Under the pieces are notes generated by a model. It was not told the origin of the DNA and did not search any database. It saw only the letters and a list, made by a program, of their open reading frames with translations. From positions 1-7,327 of the forward strand of contig JAUWOI010000213.1 in the NCBI GenBank assembly GCA_030612185.1: a DNA stretch of 7,327 nucleotides, in the 5' to 3' direction. This DNA is from Anaerolineae bacterium (lineage in GTDB: Bacteria; Chloroflexota; Anaerolineae; B4-G1). This document shows, in pieces, positions 5,031 through 7,327 of this stretch (positions within the stretch are counted from its first letter, which is position 1; every line of letters begins with the position of its first letter). Both the position numbers and the translations under genes were made by a program.

Positions 5031-6443
5031 ATGGAGACAACCGCAACCGACCCTCTCAAACACGCATACCGGCCGCAGGGTCAGGGCTTCATGGCCCTCG
5101 TGGCACTGGTATTCGTCGCCGGCACACTGGCGGCCGGCTACCAGATGACGCTGACGCCGGTCACACTGGTGGTGGAAGGTCACATGCAACAACTGCACAC
5201 TCACCAGAACACCGTCGCCGCGTTGCTGGTGGACGCGGGCCTCACGCTTGAGCCTGAGGACATCATCACCCCTGCATTGAATACGATCCTTGAGCCGGGA
5301 TTGATCGTAAAGGTACAGCGAGCCCGTCCTGTACACGTCAGCGCCGACGGACACAATACCACGCTCCGCACCCACGCCACATCGGTCGAGGCGGTGTTGG
5401 AGGAAGCGAGAGTGTCGCTGGGGCCACACGACGAGGTGGAGATCGAAGGAGAACTGCTAGCGGCCAATCCCGAACCCGCCCGCCTCACAGTCCGCCGCGC
5501 CGTCCCCTTCACACTGCACGAGGATGGCCGGGCAACCACGCTCTACACCACCGCCCCTACCGTCGGGGAGACATTGCGCCAGGCCGGCCTGACACTCTAC
5601 CTGGCCGACAACGTCCAGCCGGGGCTGGGCGAGCGTATGTCGGCCGGGCGGCACGTCTACGTTGACCGTTCCGTACCGGTGGCAGTACAGGTGGACGGAC
5701 GGACATTCCGCACCCGCACTCATCGGGAGCGCGTGGGCGAGGTACTGGCCGACCTGGGCGTCGTCCTCACTGGCCAGGACTATACCACTCCTGCACTCGA
5801 CGCCTCCCTGGGAAAAGATACCACGATCCGAGTGATACGCGTCAGCGAGCGCTTTCTGATCGAGCAAGAGCCCGTCCCGTTCGAGTCAGTGTGGCAGCCT
5901 GACCCCGACCTGGAGATTGACCACCAGCGATTGCTGCAAGAAGGGGCGCGCGGCATCTTTGAGCGGCGCATCCGCATCCACTACGAGGACGGTCACGAGG
6001 TCGCACGGGCGGTCGAGGACGAGTACGTCGCTGTCCCGCCTACAACAAAAGTTATGGGGTATGGAACGAAGATCGTCGTTCGTACCCTCAACACCCCGTC
6101 CGGTCCAGTAGAGTATTGGCGGGTGCTCCACATGTTAGCCACCTCCTACTCCGCCTCCACGGCCGGCACGCCCAAGACGAGCAGTTGGTACGGACGTACG
6201 GCCACAGGGATGAAAATGCGGCACGGCATCGTCGCCGTGGATCCGCGAGTAGTCAACCTACGCAGCGAGGTTTACGTGCCCAACTACGGCATCGGCATCG
6301 CCGGTGACACCGGCGGTGCGATCAAGGGACAGCGCATTGACCTGGGGTACGACGATGATAACCTGGTGCTCTGGTACCGCTGGGTAGACGTCTATCTGTT
6401 GACCCCCGTGCCCGACCGGGTCAACTATGTCCTCGATCACTAG
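5031..6443 (+). CDS. yabE: YabE-like cell-wall protein: DUF348 repeats, G5 domain, 3D domain
   Basis: A 470-aa protein likely anchored in the membrane and acting on peptidoglycan outside the cell. A hydrophobic anchor lies at about 20-37 after a short basic N-terminus. Four ubiquitin-like DUF348 repeats follow, starting near 43, 100, 158 and 215. Each has the pattern V-hydrophobic-V-x-x-(D/E)G, then T-hydrophobic, an L-rich helix and a DxxxP-type end. A G5 domain covers about 274-352. The C-terminal 3D domain (about 366-457) has its three signature Asp residues: D404 in VAVDP, D426 in AGDTGGAIKG and D437 in RIDLGY. 3D domains form a double-psi barrel like MltA lytic transglycosylases, so peptidoglycan cleavage is plausible but not shown. 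B. subtilis YabE and mycobacterial RpfB share the DUF348-G5 part and also sit upstream of ksgA. No good Shine-Dalgarno precedes the ATG; a later ATG at residue 21 would remove the basic flank, so 5031 is preferred. It is 9 nt from ksgA, probably the same operon. Confidence 0.92.
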   Translation: METTATDPLKHAYRPQGQGFMALVALVFVAGTLAAGYQMTLTPVTLVVEGHMQQLHTHQNTVAALLVDAGLTLEPEDIITPALNTILEPGLIVKVQRARPVHVSADGHNTTLRTHATSVEAVLEEARVSLGPHDEVEIEGELLAANPEPARLTVRRAVPFTLHEDGRATTLYTTAPTVGETLRQAGLTLYLADNVQPGLGERMSAGRHVYVDRSVPVAVQVDGRTFRTRTHRERVGEVLADLGVVLTGQDYTTPALDASLGKDTTIRVIRVSERFLIEQEPVPFESVWQPDPDLEIDHQRLLQEGARGIFERRIRIHYEDGHEVARAVEDEYVAVPPTTKVMGYGTKIVVRTLNTPSGPVEYWRVLHMLATSYSASTAGTPKTSSWYGRTATGMKMRHGIVAVDPRVVNLRSEVYVPNYGIGIAGDTGGAIKGQRIDLGYDDDNLVLWYRWVDVYLLTPVPDRVNYVLDH

Positions 6444-6452
6444 AACCAGCCA

Positions 6453-7292
6453 ATGGATGTGCGCAGGCTGCTGAAGCAATGGGGCCTTCGGCCGAACAAA
6501 GGGCTGGGCCAGAACTTCCTAGCAAATCAAGCCACAATTGAAAAGATCGTTGCGGCTGCTAAATTGACCCCTGATGACGTCGTCCTGGAGGTCGGGGCAG
6601 GACTGGGAACACTGACCGAACGACTGGCCCGACACGCTGGGCACGTGGTCGCCGTCGAACTCGATCAGCGGCTGCTGCCCGTGCTGCAGAGCGTGTTAGC
6701 CGACTTCGACAACATCACACTGATTCAGGGAGATATCCTGGCACTCGACCCCGCCGCCTTGATCAGCGCCGCCAGCATCCAGCATCCAGCATCCAATATC
6801 CAGTACAAAGTCGTAGCCAACCTGCCCTACTATATCACCTCGGCCGTGCTGCGTCACCTGCTGGAGGCCAATCTCAAACCACAGCGCATGGCGATCACGG
6901 TGCAGAGGGAGGTGGCGGAGCGCATCGTCGCGAAACCGGGGCAGATGAGCCTGCTAGCGGTGAGCGTGCAGTTCTACGGGCGGCCGCGACTGCTCTTTCG
7001 CATCAAACCAGGTAGTTTTTACCCCTCGCCGGAGGTGGAATCGGCAGTGGTGGGGATAGACCTTCACGCCACACCACCCGTGCCCGTAGAGGATACAGCC
7101 GCTTTCTTCCGCGTCGTGCGGGCTGGCTTCGCCCAGAGGCGTAAACAACTGCGCAATAGTCTGGCCGCCGGTCTCAGGCAGTCGCCTGACGAGGTGACAG
7201 CCAAATTGAGGAAAGTTGGCGTGGACCCCCGACGGCGCGCACAAACGCTCAGCCTTGAGGAATGGGCCAAGGTCGCCTGTATGCTTAGGTGA
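6453..7292 (+). CDS. ksgA: 16S rRNA (adenine1518-N6/adenine1519-N6)-dimethyltransferase KsgA (RsmA)
   Basis: A 279-aa cytoplasmic enzyme that transfers four methyl groups from S-adenosylmethionine to two adjacent adenines near the 3' end of 16S rRNA, late in 30S assembly. The N-terminus GLRPNKGLGQNFL (11-23) is the family hallmark. VLEVGAGLGTLTERL (44-58) is the SAM-binding motif I, and NLPYYIT (123-129) is motif IV with the base-binding N-L-P-Y. The C-terminal region with FAQRRKQLRNSL (226-237) is also typical. Length fits the family. There is no clear Shine-Dalgarno, and with only 9 nt after the YabE-like stop, translational coupling is likely. Unusual is residues 107-117 (around SIQHPASNIQ), which are encoded by a heptanucleotide tandem repeat just before the strand leading to NLPY. 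From memory of the E. coli protein, this loop is about seven residues longer here. Confidence 0.98.
   Translation: MDVRRLLKQWGLRPNKGLGQNFLANQATIEKIVAAAKLTPDDVVLEVGAGLGTLTERLARHAGHVVAVELDQRLLPVLQSVLADFDNITLIQGDILALDPAALISAASIQHPASNIQYKVVANLPYYITSAVLRHLLEANLKPQRMAITVQREVAERIVAKPGQMSLLAVSVQFYGRPRLLFRIKPGSFYPSPEVESAVVGIDLHATPPVPVEDTAAFFRVVRAGFAQRRKQLRNSLAAGLRQSPDEVTAKLRKVGVDPRRRAQTLSLEEWAKVACMLR
6773..6803 (+). repeat. Heptanucleotide tandem repeat inside ksgA
   Basis: Three exact copies of CAGCATC (6773-6779, 6780-6786, 6787-6793), a diverged copy CAATATC (6794-6800) and a partial CAG. It lies in frame and encodes residues 107-117 of KsgA. The unit and strand sense match the array in mutL at 3841-3864. 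Confidence 0.9.
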
Positions 7293-7327
7293 TCTCAAGA
7301 CTGCCTAATAACCCCGCAGGCGCATAC

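Noticed and set aside
4790..5251. A 153-codon open frame on the + strand
   Set aside because: It overlaps the SRP RNA S domain and then runs out of frame through the YabE-like gene.
4665..5429. A 254-codon open frame on the minus strand
   Set aside because: It covers the SRP RNA and the start of the YabE-like gene and shows no motif or ribosome binding site.

Overview
The window looks like a piece of a bacterial chromosome from a GC-rich, probably monoderm lineage. Chloroflexota is my best guess. The reasons are a YLPIV-type motif in a secreted protein, a DUF348/G5 wall protein directly upstream of ksgA, a mismatch-repair MutL of the endonuclease type, and degenerate short-unit tandem repeats. 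A GC-rich Firmicute is the main alternative, because the long SRP RNA and the yabE-ksgA order are also typical there. The phylum call is inference.

Left part (1-2756) is accessory in character and of moderate GC (sampled lines about 48-50 % GC). It holds the 3' end of an IS630-family transposase, a short spacer with a 9-bp-period repeat, an unrecognised secreted or membrane-anchored protein of 499 aa, and a Nudix hydrolase of the NUDIX_N type. These read rightward and meet mutL tail to tail.

Right part (2757-7327) is housekeeping DNA and clearly richer in GC (a sampled line at 5461 is 44/60 GC). mutL reads leftward. Divergent from it is a 268-nt long-form SRP RNA with an Alu domain, which has its own well-placed sigma70-type promoter. 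It is followed by a YabE-like peptidoglycan-associated protein (signal anchor, four DUF348 repeats, G5, 3D domain) and, 9 nt later, by ksgA (rsmA), the 16S rRNA dimethyltransferase. The last two probably form one operon.

The most unusual signal is a set of degenerate heptanucleotide tandem repeats. One array (unit GCATCCA in the coding direction) lies in frame inside mutL. A second lies in frame inside ksgA. Both encode the same peptide core, QHPAS. A third, related array (unit GCAGTTA/GCAGTCA on the minus strand) sits between mutL and the SRP RNA gene and touches the SRP promoter. The coding units are free of stop codons in every frame on both strands, whereas the intergenic unit is not. No defence island, CRISPR array or tRNA was seen.
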